This document shows, piece after piece, positions 40,401-47,514 of a stretch of 64,000 nucleotides of DNA. The stretch is taken from positions 1 to 64,000 of the forward strand of contig NZ_ARZY01000015.1 of the NCBI RefSeq assembly GCF_000568405.1, in the 5' to 3' direction. The notes below the pieces were generated by a model. That model ran no database searches. It had not been told where the DNA came from and saw only the letters and a list, made by a program, of their open reading frames with translations. How positions within the stretch are numbered: the stretch's first letter is position 1; every line of letters starts with the position of its first letter. The translations under genes were made by a program, and so were the position numbers. The DNA comes from Catenovulum agarivorans DS-2 (GTDB lineage: Bacteria; Pseudomonadota; Gammaproteobacteria; Enterobacterales; Alteromonadaceae).

Positions 40401-41256
40401 AGCTCAATACTGGAATGAGGATGGCAGTGTTGCACTCGAGTCTAGCTATTATTCTGCGATAGATACCGCCTTGTTGCTGGCAGGTATTAAATTCGCTGAA
40501 AAAACCTTCACGGGTGATACCGTCACCACTGCAGTAGATACTATAGTACAAAGTGTTATTTGGGATGATTTAGTCAGCAATGCGAGTTTGGGGGAGATTA
40601 ATTTAACCCAAGATGCAGATGGCATAAGTTTATCCAATCAAGGTGTCTATCACCAGCAAATGCTGGCGGTCTGGTTCGCGATGAATATGCAAGATGGCCT
40701 AGCAGAGCAAGTTTGGCAAAGTTATTATCAAACAGGCCAACAATTCCCGCTAGTTTATGTCGATGGAAATGCTTTACCTGCCGATGAAAACAGTAATTCA
40801 GTGTCTGCGCTAACCCATCAGCTTAACTTTTATTTAGTTAATCATATACTGAATTCGGCCAACTACCGCCAGTTGTTCTTGTCGCATGCGCAAGCCGAAA
40901 AAGTTTATTGGGATGAAAACTTCTCTGAGCCTTCGTATGTTTGGGGTTTTGGTTTAGATTCAAGCATTGACCATCATAGCAATAATATCGCAGACGTTAG
41001 TGTGGTTGCTGGATTTGTTGGTGCAGATGCGTCATTAGTTGCAGATGTGCTCGCTTGGCAGGATAACAACTTGGCAATTTTGGATACCCAAGTAAATGGG
41101 ATTCAATTGCCATGGCGTTACGATGTCGATGACATCAGTTGGCAAAGCGATACTTTGGATATGCGAGCATTAGCCGTTATGTTGATGGGGTTATCTGCAC
41201 ACCCTGGCTTGTTGGATGTGCAGTATTTCCGTCAAGTAACCAACTTTGAATTTTAG
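34465..41256 (+). CDS. Giant repeat lipoprotein with GH30-like domain lacking both catalytic glutamates
   Basis: About 2263 residues. I chose TTG 34465 (GAGG six bases upstream), giving a compact signal with lipobox LVGC; a GTG at 34417 is the alternative. Residues about 250-1430 are six cadherin/Ig-like repeats of about 190 residues, each opening N..P and RD.Q, with D.DGD, RGGQ, H.DT, DIEGD-like and SR motifs and conserved cysteines. Residues about 1440-1880 form a GH30 barrel and beta-sandwich: LQGFGANLTDSAA, SWSAPAWMKD, YYAFGHISKF. The acid/base motif reads LQNQP instead of NEP (about 1617), and the nucleophile site LTSC lacks the TE glutamate (about 1727). Residues 1885-2263 look like an alpha/alpha barrel (SGSATGLGLIALS). 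It is probably a surface glycan-binding protein. Confidence 0.8.
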   Translation: MLNKLAILCWVVLLVGCGGASSESDNNNPDEGNTGVTLPEMASQLVASGNNLPSQCEFTAQTIRPFSQCRVTFAIQLTAGSAADAAFVGQVSDDNGVSWTNLTTDSQLNFFLDAQLYSGDVLVRAKMNANGSEFLTQNYAYRIVANSVSINAANDFAELATIYFTQGENKQLHLPSCNDSDGDATKVELSINGRYWLEQQPNAKVNLAANTVSEGDVLAAACVDSLGAKANAPGQLQVSFAANPQQNQAPVVAFANLADSVKYFSSQLRDYQQVPICLLTSDADGDVLTASFQARIDNIATSASQLLPLATDGLCTELDTSELGGNQVVILAEVSDGVNTTAAELNLGLVHRDSIPIATSQNSSCLVGENAQTVNLDIDADAQFDPVSLQVIDLDSEQVLKQLNIRQQNSITFDCNQLGLTRYQIRSSSRGQVVNSVVYSHSVTQSANQAPEVSIDVTGDRVGLLYRDNQTLEACVAATDGDNDSLTASLTYAWDSQPAQPMMLSNGCASVSTQGRGGQQLTFFATVDDGQTQIQQSLALGQIHADTIQFAQSESLNCTLGADAVTYSFSLPPDSEGDEHTLSVIEADSSQLLFSLGSATQGQFQLSCEQLGNTPFVLRTESRGLTVQSTTYQHTVTQQPNQAPSIDYSFSAEQFNDNYRDYQTGTLCFSTSDPEGQMVTLSGSYTFDGQLEHTLNLDSNQCMTISLFDRGGQTLAVQANASDGEVSSNLAVNIGPIYKDTIQIASSQDNSCTQGDGSLTYNISLPVDIEGDATNVSVFDARNNQVLANLGQIDNQASFALSCQQAGVLEFYVRNQSRGLTTYSRVYQHTVNTPTNTPPTVALLLSDQQTYQDKLRDNHEFEICLDADDADGDNLTTSLSYSLNGGAEQAISLNSDCGRFSTNALGNQTLVFTAVVTDGIEQVSAQKTYQIHQDTVQFAYTNSQTCRQGDDARIYSVEVADDIEGDSYALSVYHATTNQLIANLGTSSPASFSLNCNANGVTPFVIRTSSRDLSSLSVQYQHVVAAQNNSAPNIDLTINADAQRFNGLLRDQQSIQVCASVSDAEDAVLNTQVFYRFDNQTQQSLSLNNLCGSIDLTSRGGQNLTIEGFVSDGTATGNDTINAGVIHLDSVQTALSSSGSCRAGEQDSVFAVQVAADVEGDPYSIDVVDAISLEVLASLGQITAGTFSLSCDAIAAVDFMIRTVSRSQVQYSLVYSHVVSNTLNAKPTLTMALQQPEEFNNQLRDGQEVMVCLAGSDADGDTLSYRAAYQFSNESFQNLALNSEQCASISTRNRGGQSLIIQGFVNDAAAETTSVLNAGEIHQDTLATAATVSSECSIGETSIEYSIDLADDEQGDARGIQVLNQQTSSVIASFTEGDNYNFSMACDTVGQTSFLIQTSSRDLVTDSATYTHTVNPSLTNTVDVWRTAGDASLLLTQRAQQILRAGMGGATIQVDVSDSQPAQQLQGFGANLTDSAASLIFQSAQASNIVNQIFSTESGIGLQHLRVPLSGMGEFIARAPRSYNDMSAGLTDPELSQFSLADDEDYLIPLILDIQDTQADIALHAVSWSAPAWMKDNESFAGGSLRIEFYQSYADYWLAFMQGYQQRGIEFASISLQNQPHLEANFPSMSWSNDDYLLFFEDFWYPTVGQFRPTPEFWLWDGNWTDFDSQQAADLAGFARSALADDFVYGRTNAIALQCYQATNGASDYTQAISQILAQTRTRPVYLTSCRNQHDGRSFGQYLTDTMTELLMPALNAGASAVFYDSLALDGSNGPVQNGCTDCRGLVTIDNSGSMTANPEYYAFGHISKFLQDGAVLISSTSGSQDVATLAYKNPDNTVVVVLVNTTVNTLDVDVNWQGQYTQVELAAYDMVSLIWDTDNSPVVDLQQIAQTNTLAQNIYQLIDSARDDNGLYRPFLNVDTTDNHLRSGSATGLGLIALSIAHNMQWDSSAAAKIVQTLQTLNAENEAVSPATNVNGWVAQYWNEDGSVALESSYYSAIDTALLLAGIKFAEKTFTGDTVTTAVDTIVQSVIWDDLVSNASLGEINLTQDADGISLSNQGVYHQQMLAVWFAMNMQDGLAEQVWQSYYQTGQQFPLVYVDGNALPADENSNSVSALTHQLNFYLVNHILNSANYRQLFLSHAQAEKVYWDENFSEPSYVWGFGLDSSIDHHSNNIADVSVVAGFVGADASLVADVLAWQDNNLAILDTQVNGIQLPWRYDVDDISWQSDTLDMRALAVMLMGLSAHPGLLDVQYFRQVTNFEF

Positions 41257-41277
41257 CTCTACATAAAAAACTCGTGA

Positions 41278-42045
41278 CTACTGAACCATAACAACCTGGG
41301 CTGGGCTTTTGGCGATGGTGATATCGACTTTTCGTTGAAAAAAGTTACTCTCCAAGTCATCTTGCAAATGTGCTTGTTCCCCCTGTGCGGTAAAACTAAT
41401 GCGTTGTGCAGCTATGCCCATTTTTTGTAAAAACTTCGCGACAGATTGCGCCCTTTGTTGCGATAGTTGACGATTATAATTTGCACCTCCTCTTTGATCA
41501 GCAAAACCCGTGAGCTGAATGTTTAAATCTGGCATGGCATTTAACAAGCGACTTACCCCTACTAGTTGCTGACGGTAATCTTCAGTCAGCTCGCTAGATC
41601 CTGTTTTAAATAAAATTGTTAAGTTTAAGCTACGGCCCTGAGTAAAGGGGCTGGCATACATATCAATTTGCTGAGAGACTTGCTGTAATTGCAGTTTTTG
41701 TTGGTGCTGTTGCTGCTGTAAGTTTTGACTAAGTTGTTCTATTTGTAGTTGGTGCTGCGAATTAGAACTATAGACTTTTTCTAACTCAGCATGTTGTTCG
41801 TGTGAATGCCCAATTAAGCCACCAATGACAGCACCGACGACAGCACCTAGCGGTCCACCTGTTACTAATCCTAAGCTGCCGCCAGACAACAAACCAATAT
41901 TTTCTGGTTCTGCCATTTTTTCCTGTGCATGTTCAACTTTTTGCTGAAAGTGTGTTTGCCATTTTTCTAAAGTTTTGTTTGCAGATGCATTGGCGGTTAC
42001 TGTCATTAACGATAAAGCTACAATAGAAGGTTTTATAATTTGCAT
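41278..42045 (-). CDS. pdsO: PdsO, OmpA-like protein of the proteobacterial dedicated sortase system
   Basis: A 255-residue exported protein. The signal peptide ends near NASA-NK. A glycine-rich GxxxG helix follows (GGPLGAVVGAVIGGLIGH), then a Gln-rich coiled coil and a C-terminal OmpA peptidoglycan-binding domain: LTGFADQRGGANYNRQLSQQ, RISFTAQGE. This order is that of the Pds 'sortase-associated OmpA-like' family, and PdsR and PdsS homologues lie nearby. The ATG has CTGGAG upstream. It is convergent with the giant lipoprotein gene. Confidence 0.8.
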   Translation of the reverse strand: MQIIKPSIVALSLMTVTANASANKTLEKWQTHFQQKVEHAQEKMAEPENIGLLSGGSLGLVTGGPLGAVVGAVIGGLIGHSHEQHAELEKVYSSNSQHQLQIEQLSQNLQQQQHQQKLQLQQVSQQIDMYASPFTQGRSLNLTILFKTGSSELTEDYRQQLVGVSRLLNAMPDLNIQLTGFADQRGGANYNRQLSQQRAQSVAKFLQKMGIAAQRISFTAQGEQAHLQDDLESNFFQRKVDITIAKSPAQVVMVQ

Positions 42046-42150
42046 TGTGTTTCTCCAGAAGATTAAAAGTTAGCGACACATAGCTGGCTTTTTCTGCTGT
42101 GTCTGGAGGTCATTAAACACAAACAATCTGTTTTTCTTAGCTGTGAATCA

Positions 42151-42179
42151 TGGCAATTCGCTGAGCAATTGTGGCGAAA
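42151..42179. promoter_or_regulatory. Possible PdsR operator upstream of pdsO
   Basis: TGGCAATT at 42151 and TGGCGAAA at 42172 lie 21 bases apart, two helical turns, in the gap before pdsO. They resemble the TGTGGCAA pair in front of pdsR. The pattern suits an OmpR-type regulator, but is only a visual match. Confidence 0.3.
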
Positions 42180-42185
42180 TTATGC

Positions 42186-43016
42186 CTAGAAATGCTTCAC
42201 GCGGAGCGCTTCCATTTGTTCAACAAAAGTTTGGATATTACCTGTACGCATAAATTGAGTGAAAAGGGGTCTAGCCTCAATTTCAAATTCGGGTTTGGTA
42301 CTGCGATCAAAAAAATTGGAGGTACCATAAGCTTTAAAAACATGAGGAACTAATTTTTTGGCAAATGGGTGCTGTGGCAACCTGGCATTTTTATTGGCAG
42401 CTATTGTACCAATAGGTTGGGTGAGCTTTTCTTGGGATTTTGCTTTTGCTAAAAAGGCTAATAATTTTAGGGCAGACTGCTGATTGTTTCCCAGCGCACT
42501 AACATGTATCGCATTTATTGGGACACTTTCGAAGCGTTTTATTTCGGCAATTTTCGGAAATGCAAAAAAATCGGTATCCGAGATGTGTTGCTCGCGTTTG
42601 AAGTCGTGAACTAGGTTAAACGGTAGGCCAAGAATTTTACCCTGTTGCGTGGTTGCGCTTTTTAGATGGCTAAAAGAGCGGTCAAGTTTGTTCTGTTGCC
42701 AGAAATCAGTTAACTCAAGCAATTTTCCTTGCTGGTGATAATTCAATAAGCGATAGCTGATCTGACCAAAAATGACATCCAGAGGTTTGCCTGAATGGGT
42801 ATACCAGTTTTTGTCTATATCCAATTGTTTTATATCAGCCAAGCGGTGGCGGTTAATTTTAATGCCGGTCTGTTTAGTAAATTGAGTAAACAGCAAGCTT
42901 TGAGCGAGCACATTGGTCGAATTGTCGCCAATTGCAACATTTAATTCTGGCTGTTCAGCGGCTGCTCTGAAACAGTTTAATAAAAGAATTAAAGAGCAAA
43001 TCAGCATTCTAAACAA
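42186..43016 (-). CDS. Short periplasmic solute-binding protein (extracellular family 1-like)
   Basis: A 276-residue exported protein with a signal peptide (LILLLNCFRAAAEQ). It has the opening of sugar-type binding proteins (LNVAIGDN, LLFTQFTKQTGIKINRH) and the closing helices (HPFAKKLVPHVFKAYG, TFVEQMEALRVKHF). Typical family 1 proteins have about 400 residues. Here LPFNLVHDFK runs straight into FESVPINAIHVSALGNNQQSALK, suggesting loss of most of the second lobe's insert. No permease or ATPase genes are near. It lies between pdsO and pdsR on the minus strand, where the sortase genes sit in related loci, so a sensory partner for PdsS is conceivable. Confidence 0.6.
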   Translation of the reverse strand: MFRMLICSLILLLNCFRAAAEQPELNVAIGDNSTNVLAQSLLFTQFTKQTGIKINRHRLADIKQLDIDKNWYTHSGKPLDVIFGQISYRLLNYHQQGKLLELTDFWQQNKLDRSFSHLKSATTQQGKILGLPFNLVHDFKREQHISDTDFFAFPKIAEIKRFESVPINAIHVSALGNNQQSALKLLAFLAKAKSQEKLTQPIGTIAANKNARLPQHPFAKKLVPHVFKAYGTSNFFDRSTKPEFEIEARPLFTQFMRTGNIQTFVEQMEALRVKHF

Positions 43017-43122
43017 TGTGACATACTCCTTGACTTAGCGGGTTCATGGGTGGCCAACAACAAATTTAAAAATAGACAATAACCCAAGATTTTTCAATTT
43101 TATTGAGGGTAAATAACAAAAT

Positions 43123-43141
43123 TGTGGCAACAATGTGGCAA
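43123..43141 (+). promoter_or_regulatory. TGTGGCAA direct repeat, likely OmpR-type operator
   Basis: TGTGGCAA occurs at 43123-43130 and 43134-43141, 11 bases apart on the same face of the helix, about 100 bases before the pdsR ATG in the 226-base divergent gap. This arrangement is typical for winged-helix response regulators and suggests autoregulation. Confidence 0.4.
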
Positions 43142-43242
43142 TTGTTCTGCTTCGCTTGTGTTGGTTCATGCATCGGGTATATTGCGTTAAAAACAACTCT
43201 TTTAGATGATTGAATTATAAACAAAGATCAGCAGGCCCTAGG

Positions 43243-43944
43243 ATGTCAGTTAAAAAACACATTGCTATTATCGAAGATGAAGCTGCATTGCGAGACAATT
43301 ACGCTAGTTTATTGCGTCAACATGGTTATTTAGTTGACTGTTATGCTGACCGACCTACCGCCGAGCAAGGTTTGGCTGATAACATGCCGCAACTTGCCAT
43401 TATCGATATTGGTTTAAAAGATGAATACGAGGGCGGTTTTGCCCTTTGCCAGTGGTTACGCAGTCGTTCACAACAAGTGGCTATCATGTTTTTAACCGCG
43501 CGTGATTCAGATATAGATACAATTACTGGGCTGCGAATAGGTGCTGACGACTATTTAAATAAAAACATTAGTTTGGTGCATTTGACCGCGCGGATAAATG
43601 CGTTGTTTAGGCGGATGCAGGCACTCAATCAATCATTGGCGCAGCAGCAAACCAAAGGGATTGAATTGGGAGCATTGCGGGTTGATTTAGATAAAATGCA
43701 AGTAAGCTGGCAAGATAATATGCTGGATTTAACGGTAACAGAGTTCTGGATGTTACATAGTTTGGTTAAACACCCAGGCCATGTACGCAACCGTAGTCAG
43801 CTAATGCAAGATGCGCATATGGTCGTTGATGATACTACAATAACGTCGCACATTAAGCGCATTCGACGTAAATTTGAACAGCTAGATAGCCAATTTCAAC
43901 AAATAGAAACGGTTTATGGTATGGGCTATCGCTGGAAAGTGTAA
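43243..43944 (+). CDS. pdsR: PdsR, OmpR-type response regulator
   Basis: A DNA-binding response regulator of about 233 residues. The receiver domain has the acidic pair IEDEAA, phospho-Asp in LAIIDIGLKDE, Thr in MFLTARD and the position of the switch Lys in YLNKNI. The C-terminal winged helix has LTVTEFWMLHSLVKHPG and ends TVYGMGYRWKV, typical of OmpR/PhoB. The ATG at 43243 is preferred to an upstream TTG. It overlaps pdsS by one base (TAATG). The kinase and pdsO context assigns it to the dedicated sortase system regulators; by sequence alone it is an OmpR-type regulator. Confidence 0.8.
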   Translation: MSVKKHIAIIEDEAALRDNYASLLRQHGYLVDCYADRPTAEQGLADNMPQLAIIDIGLKDEYEGGFALCQWLRSRSQQVAIMFLTARDSDIDTITGLRIGADDYLNKNISLVHLTARINALFRRMQALNQSLAQQQTKGIELGALRVDLDKMQVSWQDNMLDLTVTEFWMLHSLVKHPGHVRNRSQLMQDAHMVVDDTTITSHIKRIRRKFEQLDSQFQQIETVYGMGYRWKV

Positions 43945-46109
43945 TGCTAAAAAAACTATTTTCTTTAAAAAGTAAACTGCTGCTGTTATCTAGCTGTATG
44001 TTGCTACTGCCATTGTTGGGGTATCAATATGTATCTGAAATGGAAAACTTTCTACGAGCAGGGCAAGAGCAAACTATGTTGGGCACAGCCAAAGCGGTTG
44101 CGACCGCATTGCATGAGCGGCCAGCGCTATTTGATCAATCCGCTGCATATCAACAACAAGTGATCCCAAGTCGCGATTTATACGCCTATGCGTTGCCGGC
44201 GCCAGTCAAATTGGACGGTCATTTAACCGAATGGGCGAGCTTAGATAAATACCAGCAACAATATGATCATGCACATCGTTTAGCTATATTCGATAATGCA
44301 GCAAAATCTACCGTTAGTTTTAGCCAAAAGGTCGGCCAGTATCAGCAACATTTATATTTGGCCATAGCAGTTAAAGACAACTATGTGGTAGCAAGGGCGC
44401 CGAATAGTTATGCAGTGGATAAAAACGACTATTTACAAATTTCAATTTTTCGACCCGAAACAGGACTGCAACGATATATTTTTGCTGCCCAAGCTCATCC
44501 AAATTTAGATTTATACACTCAAGGTCAGTGGGTGAATGCATTTGCGGTCGACGATAACAACCGTGCAGAATTGCCTGAAAAGCAAGTGCAAGGCTATTGG
44601 CGCAATACAGCACAAGGCTACAATTTAGAGCTTAGGTTGCCAATTAGCTGGGTGGGGGCAAAAGTTGGTTTTGCCATTTTTGATGTCGACAATTCAACTA
44701 CTCAGCAATTGGTTGGCGCAATAGGTAATGCTGATGAACTGGGAACCATTTTGGTGCCTTCGCCCGAAATCGATGCGATAATTAAAGGCTTGAGTTATCA
44801 CAATTCGCGCATATGGGTGGTGGATAAACATGGTAGAGTGTTAGCTCGCAGTGGTGATATTCAGCAAGCGAGCACAAGCTATCACACTAGCAATACTTCG
44901 GCTAAATTTTTGCAGCAGGTACAAAAGTTACTGCAACCAATATATGACGCAGTTTTGACTCACCCGTCTAAAATCTTTATCGACCAGTTAAAAGATGCGG
45001 TCAAGATTGAAGACCAAGCACTCAAGCAAGCACTGCAAGGTCAAGCTGACACAGCATGGCGATTAACCCCAGATAAGGCGGCTGTTATTCTATCGGCTGC
45101 TCACCCTATTTATATTGACGGACAAGTTTTAGGAGCCGTGGTGATTGAAGAAACCACTCATGGCATACGTACTTTGCGTAATCAAAGCTTGCAAAACTTA
45201 TTTAATCAGATGGTATTACTGTTATTGGTTGGCAGTTGCATCTTTTTATTGTTTGCGCTGCGTATATCTGGGCGTATTCAAAACCTGAAGAAACAGCTCG
45301 GTTCTGCGGTTGATGCGCAAGGGCGAATTTTAGCTAAGGTTAAACCAGAAAAACAGTTAGATGAAATAGGTGATTTATCCCGTTCGGTCAGTGACTTGGT
45401 TGAACGATTGAGTCAATACAATCGTTATTTAGAAAGCATGTCGTCGCGCATGTCGCATGAATTTAAAACGCCCATCGCAATTATTGCATCTAGTTTAGAA
45501 GTGTTAAAAGCGGAACAAACGCAATTACAGGACAGTGAATTTTTTCAAAGAGCAGAACAAGGCATGCATAGGCTTAATTGTATGTTGGCGGCAATGACAG
45601 AAGCGACACGTTTAGAGCAGTCAATCCACCACCCAAACTATTTGGCACAAAAAGAAGCGTTTGATTTTGCGACTGTTGTGCAAGGTTGTGTTATGGCGCA
45701 TCAGCAAACGTTCCCCAACCAAGTGTTTAAACTAATTGAATTGCCAGGAGATTACCAAGTGATAGGTAGCCCTGATTTGATTGTGCAAATGCTCGAAAAA
45801 ATTCTCGCTAATGCCATTGATTTTGCTAAAGCAGATAGTGAAATTGAAATTAGATTAATTCGAGATAAAAAGCAGCTAAAACTCACGATATTTAATCAAG
45901 GCGCTTTATTGCCTGAGCAGATGGCGGCTAATTTGTTTAACTCTATGGTATCGGTGCGCGACAGCAACAGCCAGCAAGCACACCTCGGGTTAGGTTTGTA
46001 TATTGCTAGATTAGTCAGTCAATTCCATAATGGTCAAATTCGTGCCTACAACCAAGATCAACCACAGCAAGGTGTAGTGATTGAATTTGTGATGGGGCTA
46101 GTTAACTAA
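43944..46109 (+). CDS. pdsS: PdsS, sensor histidine kinase with CBM9-like sensor region
   Basis: A 721-residue inner-membrane kinase. TM1 is at residues about 10-28 and TM2 at about 425-445 (LLLLVGSCIFLLFALRI), enclosing a large periplasmic sensor. Within it, VKLDGHLTEWASL and YLAIAVKDNYV, followed by NDYLQISIF, resemble a CBM9/DOMON-like carbohydrate-binding sandwich. The cytoplasmic part has HAMP-like linker, phosphoacceptor His in SHEFKTPIAI, the N-box in LANAIDFAK and a weak G1, then GLGLYIARLV. Size and layout fit the dedicated-sortase kinase family. It is translationally coupled to pdsR. Confidence 0.8.
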   Translation: MLKKLFSLKSKLLLLSSCMLLLPLLGYQYVSEMENFLRAGQEQTMLGTAKAVATALHERPALFDQSAAYQQQVIPSRDLYAYALPAPVKLDGHLTEWASLDKYQQQYDHAHRLAIFDNAAKSTVSFSQKVGQYQQHLYLAIAVKDNYVVARAPNSYAVDKNDYLQISIFRPETGLQRYIFAAQAHPNLDLYTQGQWVNAFAVDDNNRAELPEKQVQGYWRNTAQGYNLELRLPISWVGAKVGFAIFDVDNSTTQQLVGAIGNADELGTILVPSPEIDAIIKGLSYHNSRIWVVDKHGRVLARSGDIQQASTSYHTSNTSAKFLQQVQKLLQPIYDAVLTHPSKIFIDQLKDAVKIEDQALKQALQGQADTAWRLTPDKAAVILSAAHPIYIDGQVLGAVVIEETTHGIRTLRNQSLQNLFNQMVLLLLVGSCIFLLFALRISGRIQNLKKQLGSAVDAQGRILAKVKPEKQLDEIGDLSRSVSDLVERLSQYNRYLESMSSRMSHEFKTPIAIIASSLEVLKAEQTQLQDSEFFQRAEQGMHRLNCMLAAMTEATRLEQSIHHPNYLAQKEAFDFATVVQGCVMAHQQTFPNQVFKLIELPGDYQVIGSPDLIVQMLEKILANAIDFAKADSEIEIRLIRDKKQLKLTIFNQGALLPEQMAANLFNSMVSVRDSNSQQAHLGLGLYIARLVSQFHNGQIRAYNQDQPQQGVVIEFVMGLVN

Positions 46110-46174
46110 TTTGCGTGTATACTCTTGACTAATTCCACGGTTACAAAACAATATCAGTTTGCTTGTTAATTCTT

Positions 46175-47503
46175 ATGGTTAAACTTTTCTCCGCTACACA
46201 TAAAAAAAACACTAAACAACCCAAAGCCATTGAAGTAATTATTGATGGTATTAATCATCAAGGGCATGGGGTTGCACGTCATCAAGGTAAAGTCTGTTTT
46301 GTTGAAGGTGCACTACCTGGCGAAACATGGCGAGCCAAAGTGGTCGAAGACAAAAAGCACTTTATTCAAGCACAAGGCCTTAAGTGTCTAACGGCCTCTG
46401 CTGATAGACAAACGCCACCGTGCAAATGGGCGGAAACCTGTGGTGGCTGTCAATTGCAACACATGCAACCTCAGGCACAAATAACCGCCAAACAGTCCTT
46501 TGTTGAAGGTTTATTTAGCAAAGTGAAATTGCACACTTTGCCTTGGCAAACAAATTTGCAAGGTGATGACTTACATTATCGCAACCGTGTGCGTCTAGCA
46601 GCGTGGTATGAAGGTAAGCAAGACAAATTACACATCGGTTTTCGACAGAAACGCAGTAAAAAATTAGTTGCAGTTGATAGATGTTTATTGGCAGCTAAAC
46701 CATTTGAAACAATACTGTCAGCTTTGCGTTTGCAACTAGATTCACTAAAAGACAAAAAGTATGTGCAACATGTTGAATTGCATCAAGTCGACCCTTGGTC
46801 GATTATTGTCTTGCGTGTCGCCCAACCCTGTTGTCGCGAGGATATTCAGCGATTAACTCAATTTTCCGAGCAAAATAATTGTGTGGTTTTTGTGCAAAGT
46901 GGCACAAGCCCTGCTTTGCCCATAGATGGAGTTGCGCGGGAACTAAGTTATTCTATTCTAGGTCTAAAGATGCATTTCGAGTTAGCTGACTTTATTCAAG
47001 TTAACCACCAAATGAACCAGCAAATGATTGAGCAAGCGATCAGTTGGTTAGACTTGCAACCCAGCGATAAAGTTTTAGATTTATTCTGTGGCAGTGGTAA
47101 CTTCTCATTACCTATTTCTCAACATTGTCAATTTGTTGCAGGGATTGAAGGGAGTGAATCAGCGGTACAGCGTGCCCAGCACAATGCTCAAACAAATCAA
47201 CTTAAAAACTGTCAGTTTTCGACTAAAAATTTGGCCGAGCAAGCAGAGCTAAAACAGATTAATTGGGGGGAATATGATAAAATATTGCTTGATCCTTCCA
47301 GAGATGGCGCGGCTTTGTTATGTCAGCAGGCACATAATTGGCAAGCTAACTCGGTGTTGTATATTGCGTGTGATGCAAACTCACTCGTAAGAGACAGTCA
47401 GTTTTTAGATGACGCTGGGTATAAAATTAGCAAAATAGCACTGGTTGATATGTTTCCGCATACTGCGCATGTTGAAACAATGGCTTTATTCAAACGAGTT
47501 TAA
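46175..47503 (+). CDS. rlmD: 23S rRNA (uracil-1939-C5)-methyltransferase RlmD
   Basis: SAM-dependent methylation of U1939 in 23S rRNA. Order of domains: TRAM (VIIDGINHQGHGVARHQGK), iron-sulphur cluster cysteines in CKWAETCGGC and later DRCLLA, then the methyltransferase with DLFCGSGNFSLP and LDPSRDGA. The catalytic Cys is in IACDANSLVRD. ATG 46175 gives 442 residues, close to the E. coli length; an earlier TTG at 46163 is less likely. relA follows after 11 bases, a conserved gammaproteobacterial arrangement. Confidence 0.95.
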   Translation: MVKLFSATHKKNTKQPKAIEVIIDGINHQGHGVARHQGKVCFVEGALPGETWRAKVVEDKKHFIQAQGLKCLTASADRQTPPCKWAETCGGCQLQHMQPQAQITAKQSFVEGLFSKVKLHTLPWQTNLQGDDLHYRNRVRLAAWYEGKQDKLHIGFRQKRSKKLVAVDRCLLAAKPFETILSALRLQLDSLKDKKYVQHVELHQVDPWSIIVLRVAQPCCREDIQRLTQFSEQNNCVVFVQSGTSPALPIDGVARELSYSILGLKMHFELADFIQVNHQMNQQMIEQAISWLDLQPSDKVLDLFCGSGNFSLPISQHCQFVAGIEGSESAVQRAQHNAQTNQLKNCQFSTKNLAEQAELKQINWGEYDKILLDPSRDGAALLCQQAHNWQANSVLYIACDANSLVRDSQFLDDAGYKISKIALVDMFPHTAHVETMALFKRV

Positions 47504-47514
47504 CGGTAGTTATT

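Noticed and set aside
35340-40637. Several antisense open frames inside the giant lipoprotein gene
   Set aside because: They mirror the repeat structure of the sense gene and lack ribosome sites.
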